This document shows, piece by piece, positions 27,123 through 35,064 of a stretch of DNA of 64,000 nucleotides. Position 1 is the first letter of the stretch, and each line of letters begins with the position of its first letter. This stretch comes from Solidesulfovibrio carbinolicus (GTDB taxonomy: Bacteria; Desulfobacterota; Desulfovibrionia; Desulfovibrionales; Desulfovibrionaceae): assembly GCF_004135975.1 (NCBI RefSeq), contig NZ_CP026538.1, forward strand, positions 4,304,501 through 4,368,500, read 5' to 3'. Made by a program: the position numbers and the translations under genes. The notes under the pieces were generated by a model, which saw only the letters and a list, made by a program, of their open reading frames with translations, searched no databases and was not told the origin of the DNA.

Positions 27123-27244
27123 GCATGCCTCCGGCGGCCAAAGGGGCTGAGCCCCTTTGGAAACCCCTCCTAGGTTCGGTAAGGGACGGATATTACGTCG
27201 AAAAGCGCGAACGCGCCAAGACCCTTTGGGCGCGGGAGCGCTGT
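27123..27244 (+). repeat. Dispersed palindromic repeat, copy B (long form)
   Basis: The head ATGCCTCCGGCGGCC is followed by a 23-base palindrome (27138-27160, centre CTGAG) and about 85 further bases ending in GGGCGCGGGAGCGCT. It starts 30 bases after the cobD-cobQ stop, in the same orientation. The whole unit is about 90 % identical by eye to the reverse complement of 40,621-40,736. Confidence 0.85.
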
Positions 27245-27298
27245 CGGCTGCGCCGCATGGCGGGTTGGGAATAGGCGTTCAAGGTGTTTGAAGGACGC

Positions 27299-27338
27299 CA
27301 AAAAGCCCGTCGCGCCAGCCCTGTCGGGCCGGCGCGAC
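27299..27338 (-). terminator. Intrinsic terminator of fmdB
   Basis: Eight-base arms (27309-27316 and 27331-27338) with an inner four-base stem are followed on the minus strand by GGGCTTTTT. It lies 27 bases after the fmdB stop. Confidence 0.75.
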
Positions 27339-27364
27339 GAAACGAAAATCGGAGCGGGAGCGGT

Positions 27365-27703
27365 CTAGGCGTCGGAGCTGGACGCGGAGGCGCTCGGGCA
27401 GGACGAACAGCCGCCGGAAGCGCAGGGCGAGGCCGGAGCCGCCGCCTCGGCGGCCGGGGCGTCGGCGGGCTTGGACGAACCGTTGGACCCGTTGGCCGCG
27501 TTGCCCGAAGCGCTGCAACCGCCGTTGGCCTTGTAGTCGGTCACGTACCAGCCCGTGCCTTTGAGCACGAACGAGGTGTTGGACATGAAGCGCTTGCCGG
27601 GAGCGCCGCAGTATTCGCAGGGCGCTTCGTCCACGTCGAAGCTGCGTTGAAGCACTTCGAATTCCTTGCCGCATTTGGTGCATTTGTATTCGTAGATGGG
27701 CAT
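27365..27703 (-). CDS. FmdB-family zinc-ribbon regulatory protein
   Basis: A 112-residue protein. The first half is the FmdB/CxxC zinc ribbon: [17 protein letters not shown] with Cys8/Cys11 and CEYCG with Cys29/Cys32. These presumably bind one zinc. The second half is a low-complexity Ala/Ser/Gly tail with further Cys ([13 protein letters not shown]), a pattern seen in delta-proteobacterial members. The name comes from a putative regulator of formamidase; the molecular role remains unclear. It stands alone between its own promoter region and a terminator. Confidence 0.85.
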   Translation of the reverse strand: MPIYEYKCTKCGKEFEVLQRSFDVDEAPCEYCGAPGKRFMSNTSFVLKGTGWYVTDYKANGGCSASGNAANGSNGSSKPADAPAAEAAAPASPCASGGCSSCPSASASSSDA

Positions 27704-27747
27704 GATCCTCTCCGCTTACGCCTTTGGGCCGTGAAATCCGGCCGCAA

Positions 27748-27776
27748 CAAGTCCACCTTCGGCCCGGGTTTGTCAA
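27748..27776 (-). promoter_or_regulatory. Weak candidate promoter for fmdB
   Basis: TTGACA (27771-27776, read on the minus strand) is a perfect -35 box. The -10 at 17-base spacing (GACTTG, 27748-27753) is poor. It lies about 45 bases before the fmdB start. Confidence 0.3.
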
Positions 27777-27933
27777 GGGCCGATGCCAGTGGCCGGGGGC
27801 GTCCCGGCAGCACTCGCTTTGGGCGAGCGCCAAATAGGTAAGCGGCCCGGCCGGCCAGTCAAGGGCCGGACGGGCAAAAAACGTCCGTCAAACCGCCAAA
27901 ACCGCCGCCGGGCCTGCCTGTCGGGCGGGCGCG

Positions 27934-30405
27934 TCAGTCGGGAATGATGATCACGCACACGCCCGGATAGGCGCTGAGTTTGCCCAGGTCGAGGTCGTGT
28001 CCCCGCGAGGCCGGCACAAAGACCGTGCCGCAAAAGCCTTTCTCAAGCGCCAGCCACAACCCGGGTTCCTCGCCCACCGACGTCACCTCGCCCGGACACA
28101 GCAGAAACCGCCGCGACAGCCGCCGGCCGCCGTCGGCGGCATAGATCAGACACGGCCGGGCGTCGTCCTCGGCCGGACCTTCGAGCAGGTTGCGCACGGC
28201 CGCCAAAAGCGCCTCCTCGTCCACGGGTTTGGCCAGGACCGCGTCGGCCCCGCTTGCGGCCCGCTCGCGGCTGGAGGCCACGGTCAGCACCATCACCGGA
28301 ATGTCCCGGGTGGCCGGCTCGGCCCGCAGCCGGCGGATGGCCTCGCGGCCGTCCATGCCCGGCATGCGCAGGTCCATGGTGATGCAGCCGGGCTTCCAGG
28401 AGGCGGCCAGCTTGAGCGCCTCGGCCCCGCTGCGAGCCGTGGCCACGGCATAGCCGCCCTCGGTCAGCACGGTTTCGAGGTAGCGCCGCACGGCGTCGTC
28501 GTCGTCCACCACCAGCACCCGCGAGGCGTCGCCATCGGCTGTGGGCGCGGCTTTGGCCGGGCAGGCCGCCTCGGCCGTTTTCGCCGCCTGGCCGGCCAGG
28601 GCCGGCAGGGTGAAGCGGAAGACGCTGCCCTGGCCGGGCACGGATTCGGCCCAGATGCGCCCGCCGTGGCGTTCCACGATCTGGCGGCAGATGGGCAGCC
28701 CCAGGCCCGTGCCCTTGGGCTTTTCGGTCAGCGTGTCCCCGGCCTGCTTGAACTTCTCGAAAATGGTTTCCAGGTCCTTGGCCGCGATGCCCGCGCCGCT
28801 GTCCGCCACCGCCACCCGCACCTCGCCGTCGACGGCCACGGCCGACAGGCGCACCCAACCGGAGCTGGTGAACTTCACGGCATTGCCGATGAGATTGAGC
28901 AGCACCTGCACCAGCCGGTCGCGGTCGGCCATGACCGCCGGCAGATCCGAGGCGATGTCGGCGGTGAGCGCCAGGCCCTTGCGCGCCGCCAGGGGCATGG
29001 CCGCCTTGACGGCATGGTCGGCCGCAGCGGCAAACGACACCGGCTCCATGTCCCATTCGCAGCGCCCGGACTCCATCTTGGCGATGTCGAGCACGTCGTC
29101 CACAAGTTCGGTGAGCCGCTCGCCCTCGGCCACGATGATGTCGAGGTTTTCGCGGATTTGCCCGGCGCCTCGCGCGATACGGGCATCGCCTGGCGGCAGG
29201 GCCGGAACCACCAGCTCCAGGAATTTGCGGCGGATGATCTTGGCAAACCCCAGCACCGACGTCAGCGGCGTGCGCAGCTCATGGGAGACCGTGGAAATGA
29301 ACTCGGTCTTCATCCGGTCCACTTCCTTTTCCACGGTGACGTCGCGCACGAGCAAAATAACCGCCGTGCGGTCCTGGCCGGGCAGCCGGAAGGACGTGGC
29401 CACGACCTTGCCCGTGCCGCCGCCGGACAGGGCCACCTCGGTTTCCGGGCAGGCCTTGTCGGTGAGGCACGAAGCGGCCAGGGCGGCCATGGCCGGCGGA
29501 AAGGCGTCGCGCACCCAGCGCCCGGCCGGATCGGTTCCGGTCAGGCCGAACATGGCCAGCAGGGCCGGGTTGTGCAGGGTGGCCCGGCCGGCGTCGTCAA
29601 CCACCAGCAGGCCGTCGGCCAGATTGTCGATGATGGCCTGGATGTGGGCCAGGGAGTCGTTGAGTTCGCGGGTGGTGTCGGCCACGGCCTGCTTGAGGTT
29701 GGACACCAGCACCGACAGCTGGCCGGCCATGGAGCCCATGGCCCGGGCCAGCACGCCCACCTCGTCGTCGCTGGCCGGCGGCGGGGTGGCCGAGAAATCG
29801 TGGTCGCGGATTTTGACGGCATAGTCGGCCAGGGCGGCCAGGGGCCGGGCAATGCCTGAAACCAGGGCGTAGAAGATGACCACGGCCACGGCGAACATGG
29901 CCAGCATCAGCACTTCCTGGCGGATGACGGCCTCGCGCATGACCCGCCAGATGCCGGCCTTGTCCATGCCCACGCTCACCTGTCCGGCCTCGCCGGCCAG
30001 GATCGGGGCCGTGACCTGGATGAAATCCCCCCGGTCGGGGATCACGGCGTCGTCGATGGAAATGGCTTCCTGGTGGCTCACCGTGACCTGGGGCACGGTG
30101 GCCGGCATGGCCGGCAAAAAGGTGTGGGCCGCGATGCGCCCCATCCGGTCGGCCACAAAGACGTAGCCCACGCCGTCGATGCGCAAAAACTCGTCGATCA
30201 TGGCCTGGACCGAGGCCGCGTCGCCGCCGACCAGGGCGTCGGGGCTGGCGGCGGCGATGGCCATGGCGATGGCCCGGCCCTTGGTGACGTATTCGTCGGT
30301 CAGGTGGCGATGGAGCAGCCAGGCCGACAGCAGGGCGGTGGCGTTGGCCGAGACCCCGAACACCAGCACGATGGCCAGCAGCGTCTTGCGAAACAGGCGT
30401 GACAC
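27934..30405 (-). CDS. Membrane hybrid histidine kinase (periplasmic sensor-HAMP-PAS-HisKA-HATPase-REC)
   Basis: An 823-residue kinase. Helix 1 is at about residues 8-30, followed by a periplasmic sensor domain to about 165 and helix 2 to about 190. HAMP follows (PLAALADYAVKIRDHDFSA), then a PAS domain (about 245-360). The HisKA phosphoacceptor is in STVSHELRTPLTSV. The HATPase has NLIGNAVKFTSSG, DSGAGIAAKD and GTGLGLPI. A receiver lies near residues 615-735 with Asp in ITMDLRMPGMDG. The last 85 residues form an extra domain I do not recognise. It begins two bases after the stop of a periplasmic binding protein gene. The pair is probably one sensory unit, the binding protein presenting a ligand to the kinase. 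Confidence 0.88.
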   Translation of the reverse strand: MSRLFRKTLLAIVLVFGVSANATALLSAWLLHRHLTDEYVTKGRAIAMAIAAASPDALVGGDAASVQAMIDEFLRIDGVGYVFVADRMGRIAAHTFLPAMPATVPQVTVSHQEAISIDDAVIPDRGDFIQVTAPILAGEAGQVSVGMDKAGIWRVMREAVIRQEVLMLAMFAVAVVIFYALVSGIARPLAALADYAVKIRDHDFSATPPPASDDEVGVLARAMGSMAGQLSVLVSNLKQAVADTTRELNDSLAHIQAIIDNLADGLLVVDDAGRATLHNPALLAMFGLTGTDPAGRWVRDAFPPAMAALAASCLTDKACPETEVALSGGGTGKVVATSFRLPGQDRTAVILLVRDVTVEKEVDRMKTEFISTVSHELRTPLTSVLGFAKIIRRKFLELVVPALPPGDARIARGAGQIRENLDIIVAEGERLTELVDDVLDIAKMESGRCEWDMEPVSFAAAADHAVKAAMPLAARKGLALTADIASDLPAVMADRDRLVQVLLNLIGNAVKFTSSGWVRLSAVAVDGEVRVAVADSGAGIAAKDLETIFEKFKQAGDTLTEKPKGTGLGLPICRQIVERHGGRIWAESVPGQGSVFRFTLPALAGQAAKTAEAACPAKAAPTADGDASRVLVVDDDDAVRRYLETVLTEGGYAVATARSGAEALKLAASWKPGCITMDLRMPGMDGREAIRRLRAEPATRDIPVMVLTVASSRERAASGADAVLAKPVDEEALLAAVRNLLEGPAEDDARPCLIYAADGGRRLSRRFLLCPGEVTSVGEEPGLWLALEKGFCGTVFVPASRGHDLDLGKLSAYPGVCVIIIPD

Positions 30406-30407
30406 CC

Positions 30408-31664
30408 TCAGTCCTCGGTTTCGGCAACGGCCAGGCTGGCGGCCAGGGGCACAAGCCGGCCGTCCTGAGCGGTGTTGAGGTAGACCATGTTCAGGGCCTG
30501 ATGATTGGGGCCGGTCAGCGAAACGGGCCGGCCGATGCCGATATCCGTCTGCCCTACGGCGACAGCCGCCGCATCAAGGCCCAGGCGGTCGTCGGGGTCG
30601 GCCATGGCGTCCAGCACCGTCAGAAAAAGCCGGGCATTGAGATAGCCCTCGAACCCCACGGAACTGCCGGCTTGAGAAGCCGGCGTGTCCCAGCCGCCGG
30701 GCGGCGGCAGGCGGTCGCCCAGATCGGCCAGGGCCTGGCGGTAATCGTTTGCCGCCGGCAGGGTCTCGTCGCGCCAATCCGGCACGACCTGGGAGAAGAG
30801 GACGTCGTGCTCCAGATTGACGCCCAGACGCGCGCCCTCGGCGGCCAACTGGCGCAGGAGCAGTTCGCCGCCGGCAAAGGACACCACGCCGACGGCGGCG
30901 TCGAGACCGGCCCGGCGAAAATCGCGAATGGCGGCGGCGCAGGCCGGAGCCGGCCCGACCAGCAGGATTGCCTGGGGGTTGCAGGCGGCGAGCACCTTGG
31001 CCTGGGCGGCCATGTCGTCGGCCACCGTGGCCACCCGGGCAAAGGTGGCCTCGCCGCAAAGGGGGAGGTTGCGCCGGGAAAGCGCCCGCCTCGCCCCGTC
31101 CCAGCCGCTGCGGCCAAAGGCGTCGGCTTGGTGGCAGATGGCCACCCGGGTGGCCCCCCTGGCGACGAAGGCTCCGACCAGGGCGTCGATCTCCTGGCGG
31201 TAGCTGGCTCGCAGGTTGTAGACGTAGCGGACATAGGGCGGGGTGCGCGAGGCTTCCAGCCCCGTGACCGGAAAAAACAGCCGCGCCCCCTGGTCGGCGT
31301 AGGCCCGAAGCACCGGCAGCACCCGGCTGACCGTGGGCGTGCCGAGCTGGGAAAAAAGGGCCAGGGCCTTGTCGCGGGTGAGGAAACGCACGGTGTTTTC
31401 GATGGCCGGCCCGGGTTCGTAGCCGTCGTCGGCGGCGTGGAGGGCGACCTTGCGCCGCCCGGGCGCGGACAGGACGTTGCGGCTTTCCAGGCAGGCCAGC
31501 GCCCCCCGGTAGAGCTCCACGGCCATGCCCCGGGTCGGACCGGAGAACCCGGCCGTCATGCCCAGGACCACCGGGGTCTGGTCCTGGGCCTCGGCCACGC
31601 CGAAAAGCGCCAAAACCAGGGCAAGCATCACGCCCGCGGCCTTGCGTAACCAGTCCGCCATCAT
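30408..31664 (-). CDS. Periplasmic binding protein, branched-chain amino-acid (LivJ-like) type, partner of the adjacent kinase
   Basis: A 418-residue type I periplasmic binding protein. A signal peptide of about 26 residues ends at GVAEA. The mature part begins PVVLGMTAGFSGPTRGMAVEL, as in LivJ/AmiC-type receptors. Conserved lobe motifs include GARLFFPVTG and ATRVAICHQADAFGRSG. The start at 31664 is chosen for its AAGGG seven bases upstream; other ATGs sit two codons on either side. No ABC permease or ATPase genes are nearby. A hybrid kinase follows two bases after the stop, so a sensing rather than transport role is likely. The ligand is unknown. Confidence 0.82.
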   Translation of the reverse strand: MMADWLRKAAGVMLALVLALFGVAEAQDQTPVVLGMTAGFSGPTRGMAVELYRGALACLESRNVLSAPGRRKVALHAADDGYEPGPAIENTVRFLTRDKALALFSQLGTPTVSRVLPVLRAYADQGARLFFPVTGLEASRTPPYVRYVYNLRASYRQEIDALVGAFVARGATRVAICHQADAFGRSGWDGARRALSRRNLPLCGEATFARVATVADDMAAQAKVLAACNPQAILLVGPAPACAAAIRDFRRAGLDAAVGVVSFAGGELLLRQLAAEGARLGVNLEHDVLFSQVVPDWRDETLPAANDYRQALADLGDRLPPPGGWDTPASQAGSSVGFEGYLNARLFLTVLDAMADPDDRLGLDAAAVAVGQTDIGIGRPVSLTGPNHQALNMVYLNTAQDGRLVPLAASLAVAETED

Positions 31665-31820
31665 TCCCATGCCCTTCGCGCCCATACGTCCGGCGCATGA
31701 GATTTTCGAGGTATGGCACCCTAGGCCGATTTGGAAAACGCGTCAAATTGTCGGCCCGGAATTCGGGAAGCGGCACGAAAATGTCGCCCAAGGCCCGACG
31801 TTGCGCTTTGGCGCGACTGG

Positions 31821-31842
31821 TGTCACACAATCGTCACGCGAC
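31821..31842 (+). promoter_or_regulatory. Putative Pho box upstream of phoB
   Basis: TGTCACACAAT followed by CGTCACGCGAC forms two direct repeats with their GTCAC cores 11 bases apart. That is the geometry of PhoB binding sites (CTGTCAT-A/T-rich spacer-CTGTCAC). It lies about 60 bases before phoB and suggests autoregulation. Confidence 0.55.
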
Positions 31843-31902
31843 ATACATCGCCGCGTCAAGGCGACGTGTTCTTGATGGCCCCGCAAACCTCGAGGTGGTC
31901 GC

Positions 31903-32586
31903 ATGTCCAAGGATTCCATCCTGATTGTCGAAGATGACGAAGATATCGTCGAACTGCTCGCCTTCAATCTGCAAAGCGCCGGCTTCGCCGCCGAGACCGC
32001 CCGCGACGGTTACGAGGGTCTGGCCAAGGCCCGGCGCAATCCGCCGGCCGCCGTCATCCTCGATCTCATGTTGCCGGGCCTGGACGGCTTCGAGGTCTGC
32101 AAGGAACTCAAGCGCGACCCCAAGACCGCCAGCGCCCCCATCATCATGCTCACGGCCAGGGGCGAGGAAGTGGACCGCATCGTCGGGCTGGAGCTGGGGG
32201 CCGACGACTACGTGGTCAAGCCGTTTTCGCCGCGCGAGCTGGTCCTGCGCCTGCGCTCGGTGCTCAAGCGCCACGCCCCGGAGCCGGAAAAGCGGCAGGT
32301 GCTGGCCCGCGACGGCCTGTCCGTGGACATGGCCGCCCACCGGGTGAGCCTGGACGGGGCCGAGGTGGCGCTCACCGCCACGGAATTCAAGCTTTTGGCC
32401 GAGCTGTTCCAAAGCGCCGGCCGGGTGCTCACCCGCGACCGGCTGCTTAATTCCGTCTGGGGCTACGAGTTCGAGGGCTATGCCCGCACCGTGGACACCC
32501 ATGTCCGCCGCCTGCGCCAGAAGCTGGGGCATTTCGCCGACATGATCGAAACCGTCCGGGGCGTGGGCTACCGGTTCAAGGAGTAG
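31903..32586 (+). CDS. phoB: Phosphate regulon response regulator PhoB
   Basis: A 227-residue OmpR/PhoB-family regulator. The receiver has the acidic pair at 11-12 (LIVEDDEDIV), phosphoacceptor Asp54 (VILDLMLPG) and the Lys motif DDYVVKPFSPRE. The C-terminal winged helix contains LTATEFKLLAELFQSAGR and TVDTHVRRLRQKLG. A PhoR-like kinase starts three bases after its stop and pstB follows. That supports the phosphate assignment over other OmpR-type regulators. A Pho-box-like repeat precedes it. Confidence 0.92.
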   Translation: MSKDSILIVEDDEDIVELLAFNLQSAGFAAETARDGYEGLAKARRNPPAAVILDLMLPGLDGFEVCKELKRDPKTASAPIIMLTARGEEVDRIVGLELGADDYVVKPFSPRELVLRLRSVLKRHAPEPEKRQVLARDGLSVDMAAHRVSLDGAEVALTATEFKLLAELFQSAGRVLTRDRLLNSVWGYEFEGYARTVDTHVRRLRQKLGHFADMIETVRGVGYRFKE

Positions 32587-32589
32587 GCC

Positions 32590-34056
32590 GTGGCCGGCTC
32601 CGCCGCCCTGGGACTGCGGGCCGCCGCCGTGTGCGTGGCCGTGGCCGCCCTGGCCCTGGGCCTGTCGTCGTTGGTTCCGGCCTCGGCCACGCCGGGCCAG
32701 CGTCTGGCCGCCAATGCCGCCGCCCTGGCCCTGGCCGGGGCCGTGTTCTGGTTTTTCACCCGCCGCCTGTCGCGTTCCCTGGCCGAGGTGGTGGACGTAG
32801 CCCGGGCCATTGGCGACGGCGACTACCGCCGCCGGCTGCATTTGTTGCCTGGGGGCGAATTTTCCGTCCTGGCCGGGGCCGTCAACCAGATGGCCCGGGG
32901 CATCGAGGCCAACATCGCCACCATCGTGGCCCAGAAGACCCAACTGCAAGCCATCCTGGACGGCATGCGCGAGGCGGTCATGGTCCTGGACGCCGCCGGA
33001 AAGGTGCGCGTGGCCAACCCGGCCCTGGCCCGGCTGGCCCCCATCGCCGCCGATCCCCTGGGACGCCGGCCCATCGAGGTCATCCCCAGCCCCGAGCTGC
33101 AACTGGCCTGCGACCGGCTCCTGGCCGCCAATCCGGCCGGCCCCGAAGCCGAAAGCGCGGCCGAGGCCGTGACCCTGGAAGCCCGGTTCGGGCCGGGCCG
33201 GGTCTACGAGGTGTCCCTGGTGCGCCTGCCCGGCCGGGACGGGGCCGAGGCCGGGGCCGTGCTGGTCTTTCACGACGTGTCCGAGACCCGAAAGCTCTCC
33301 CGGGTGCGCCGGGACTTCGCCGCCAACGTCACCCACGAGCTGCGCACGCCGCTGACCTCCATCAAGGGTTACGCCGAAACCCTGCTCGGAGCCGCGCCGG
33401 AACTGGCCGCCGAAAAGCGGCGCTTCCTGGAAGTGATCCTCAAAAACGCCAATCACATGTCCAAGATGGTGGACGACATTTTAAACCTCGCCCGGCTGGA
33501 GGACGGTCAGGGGCCGGCCCCCGACGCCCGGGCCGAGGCCGGGGCCGCCCTGGCCGACGCCGTGCGCGAGTGCGAACCCCTGGCCCAGGCCCGGGGGCTG
33601 GAACTGGTCCGCGCCCTGCCCGAGGCCGGACTGGCCGTGGCCTGCGACCAGGGCCAGCTGGCCCAGGTCTGGCGCAACCTACTCGAAAACGCCATCCGCT
33701 TCAGCCCGGAGGCCGGGCGCATCGTGCTGACCGCCGCCCCCGATCCCGACCGGGGCCTGGCCATGTGCTCCGTTCTCGACCAGGGACCGGGCATTCCGCC
33801 CGAAGAACGCGAGCGGGTCTTTGAACGCTTCTACCGGGTGGAGCGCCATCGCTCCAAGACCCCGGGCAGCACCGGCCTTGGCCTGGCCATCGTGCGCCAC
33901 ATCGTGGAGCGCCACGGCGGCCGTGTCTGGGTGGAGCGCGGCCGGGGCGAGATGGCCGGGGCCGCCTTCCATTTCACCCTGCCCATGGCCCAGTCGCCCA
34001 AGGCCGAGGCGTCGGCCGAAACGGCCGGGTCCGGGCCACGAACCCAGGCCTCCTGA
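32590..34056 (+). CDS. phoR: Phosphate regulon sensor kinase PhoR
   Basis: A 488-residue kinase starting at GTG 32590, three bases after the phoB stop. Two N-terminal helices (about 8-28 and 38-58) enclose almost no periplasmic loop, as in PhoR proteins, which sense through the Pst transporter. HAMP-like and PAS segments follow (QLQAILDGMREAVMVLDAAG). The HisKA motif is FAANVTHELRTPLTSIKGYA. ATPase boxes are NLLENAIRFSPEAG, DQGPGIPPEERERVFERF and GSTGLGLAIVRHI. The tail is Ala/Glu-rich. It phosphorylates PhoB under phosphate limitation. Confidence 0.92.
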   Translation: MAGSAALGLRAAAVCVAVAALALGLSSLVPASATPGQRLAANAAALALAGAVFWFFTRRLSRSLAEVVDVARAIGDGDYRRRLHLLPGGEFSVLAGAVNQMARGIEANIATIVAQKTQLQAILDGMREAVMVLDAAGKVRVANPALARLAPIAADPLGRRPIEVIPSPELQLACDRLLAANPAGPEAESAAEAVTLEARFGPGRVYEVSLVRLPGRDGAEAGAVLVFHDVSETRKLSRVRRDFAANVTHELRTPLTSIKGYAETLLGAAPELAAEKRRFLEVILKNANHMSKMVDDILNLARLEDGQGPAPDARAEAGAALADAVRECEPLAQARGLELVRALPEAGLAVACDQGQLAQVWRNLLENAIRFSPEAGRIVLTAAPDPDRGLAMCSVLDQGPGIPPEERERVFERFYRVERHRSKTPGSTGLGLAIVRHIVERHGGRVWVERGRGEMAGAAFHFTLPMAQSPKAEASAETAGSGPRTQAS

Positions 34057-34135
34057 ACAGGCCGCGCTCCAGGGATACGACCGGGCGGCCCAGGCGGGCC
34101 GCCGACGCGCTTAACCGCCGCAGCAAGGAAACACC

Positions 34136-34897
34136 ATGTCCGACACCGTGAAAATGGCCTCCCGGGCTCTCAATTTCTACTACGGCCGGTTCAAGGCCCT
34201 CCAGGACATCAACCTCGTCGTCAACGCCAACCAGGTCACGGCCCTTATCGGTCCCTCGGGCTGCGGCAAATCCACCTATCTGCGCTGCCTCAATCGCATG
34301 AACGATCTCATCGCCGGCGTCCGGGTGGAGGGCGAGCTGACCCTGGACGGCCAGGACATCTACGCCCCGGACCTTGACGTGGTGGAGCTGCGCCGCCGGG
34401 TGGGCATGGTCTTCCAAAAGCCCAACCCCTTCCCCAAGACCATCTTCGAAAACGTGGCCTACGGCCTGCGCGTGGGCGGCATCCGCGACAACACCTACAT
34501 TTCCGAGCAGGTGGAAAAAAGCCTTCGCGGCGCGGCCCTTTTCGACGAGGTCAAGGACCGCCTCCACGACTCGGCCCTGGGACTGTCCGGCGGCCAGCAG
34601 CAGCGTTTGTGCATCGCCCGGGCCCTGGCCATCGAGCCGGAAGTCATCCTCATGGACGAGCCGGCCTCGGCCCTGGACCCCATCGCCACCCAGAAGATCG
34701 AAGAGCTCATTCATGAGCTGAAAAAACGCTTCACCATCATCATCGTCACCCACTCCATGCAGCAGGCCGCCCGCGTCTCGGACCGCACCGCCTTTTTCTA
34801 CATGGGCCGGCTCATCGAGGATGACGCCACGGAAACCATCTTCACCCGCCCGGCCCAGAAACAGACCGAAGACTACATCACCGGCCGCTTCGGCTGA
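34136..34897 (+). CDS. pstB: Phosphate ABC transporter ATP-binding protein PstB
   Basis: A 253-residue ATPase of normal PstB length. Walker A is GPSGCGKST (39-47), followed by the PstB-specific [11 protein letters not shown] and [20 protein letters not shown]. The signature is [16 protein letters not shown], Walker B is [16 protein letters not shown] and the switch His is in [11 protein letters not shown]. It powers phosphate import with PstSCA and takes part in PhoR signalling. Neither pstS, pstC, pstA nor phoU is adjacent, so this is a split or secondary Pho locus. A strong terminator follows. Confidence 0.96.
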   Translation: MSDTVKMASRALNFYYGRFKALQDINLVVNANQVTALIGPSGCGKSTYLRCLNRMNDLIAGVRVEGELTLDGQDIYAPDLDVVELRRRVGMVFQKPNPFPKTIFENVAYGLRVGGIRDNTYISEQVEKSLRGAALFDEVKDRLHDSALGLSGGQQQRLCIARALAIEPEVILMDEPASALDPIATQKIEELIHELKKRFTIIIVTHSMQQAARVSDRTAFFYMGRLIEDDATETIFTRPAQKQTEDYITGRFG

Positions 34898-34924
34898 TGC
34901 GTCGCCGACAAGCAGCGCGAAATC

Positions 34925-34965
34925 GGGGGCGGCCGGCATATTGTCCGGCCGCCCCCTTTGATTTT
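34925..34965 (+). terminator. Intrinsic terminator after pstB
   Basis: A perfect 12-base stem (34925-34936 with 34945-34956) and an eight-base loop are followed by TTTGATTTT. It ends the phoB-phoR-pstB transcript. Confidence 0.9.
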
Positions 34966-34980
34966 GGCGCGTAATTGGCT
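34965..34980 (+). promoter_or_regulatory. Putative sigma-54 promoter
   Basis: TGGCGCG-TAAT-TGGCT keeps the invariant GG and GC exactly 12 bases apart and closely resembles the element at 8494-8509 (same TGGCGCG half). One base (TGGC instead of TTGC) departs from consensus. It lies 85 bases before the truncated receptor gene. Confidence 0.42.
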
Positions 34981-35064
34981 ACACCTTGTAGCCTCTCGCC
35001 CGGGAGCCGGGTTGTTTTGTGCCGCCTCCCCGTGCCGCATCTCCAACCGCAAGGACGCACCGGC

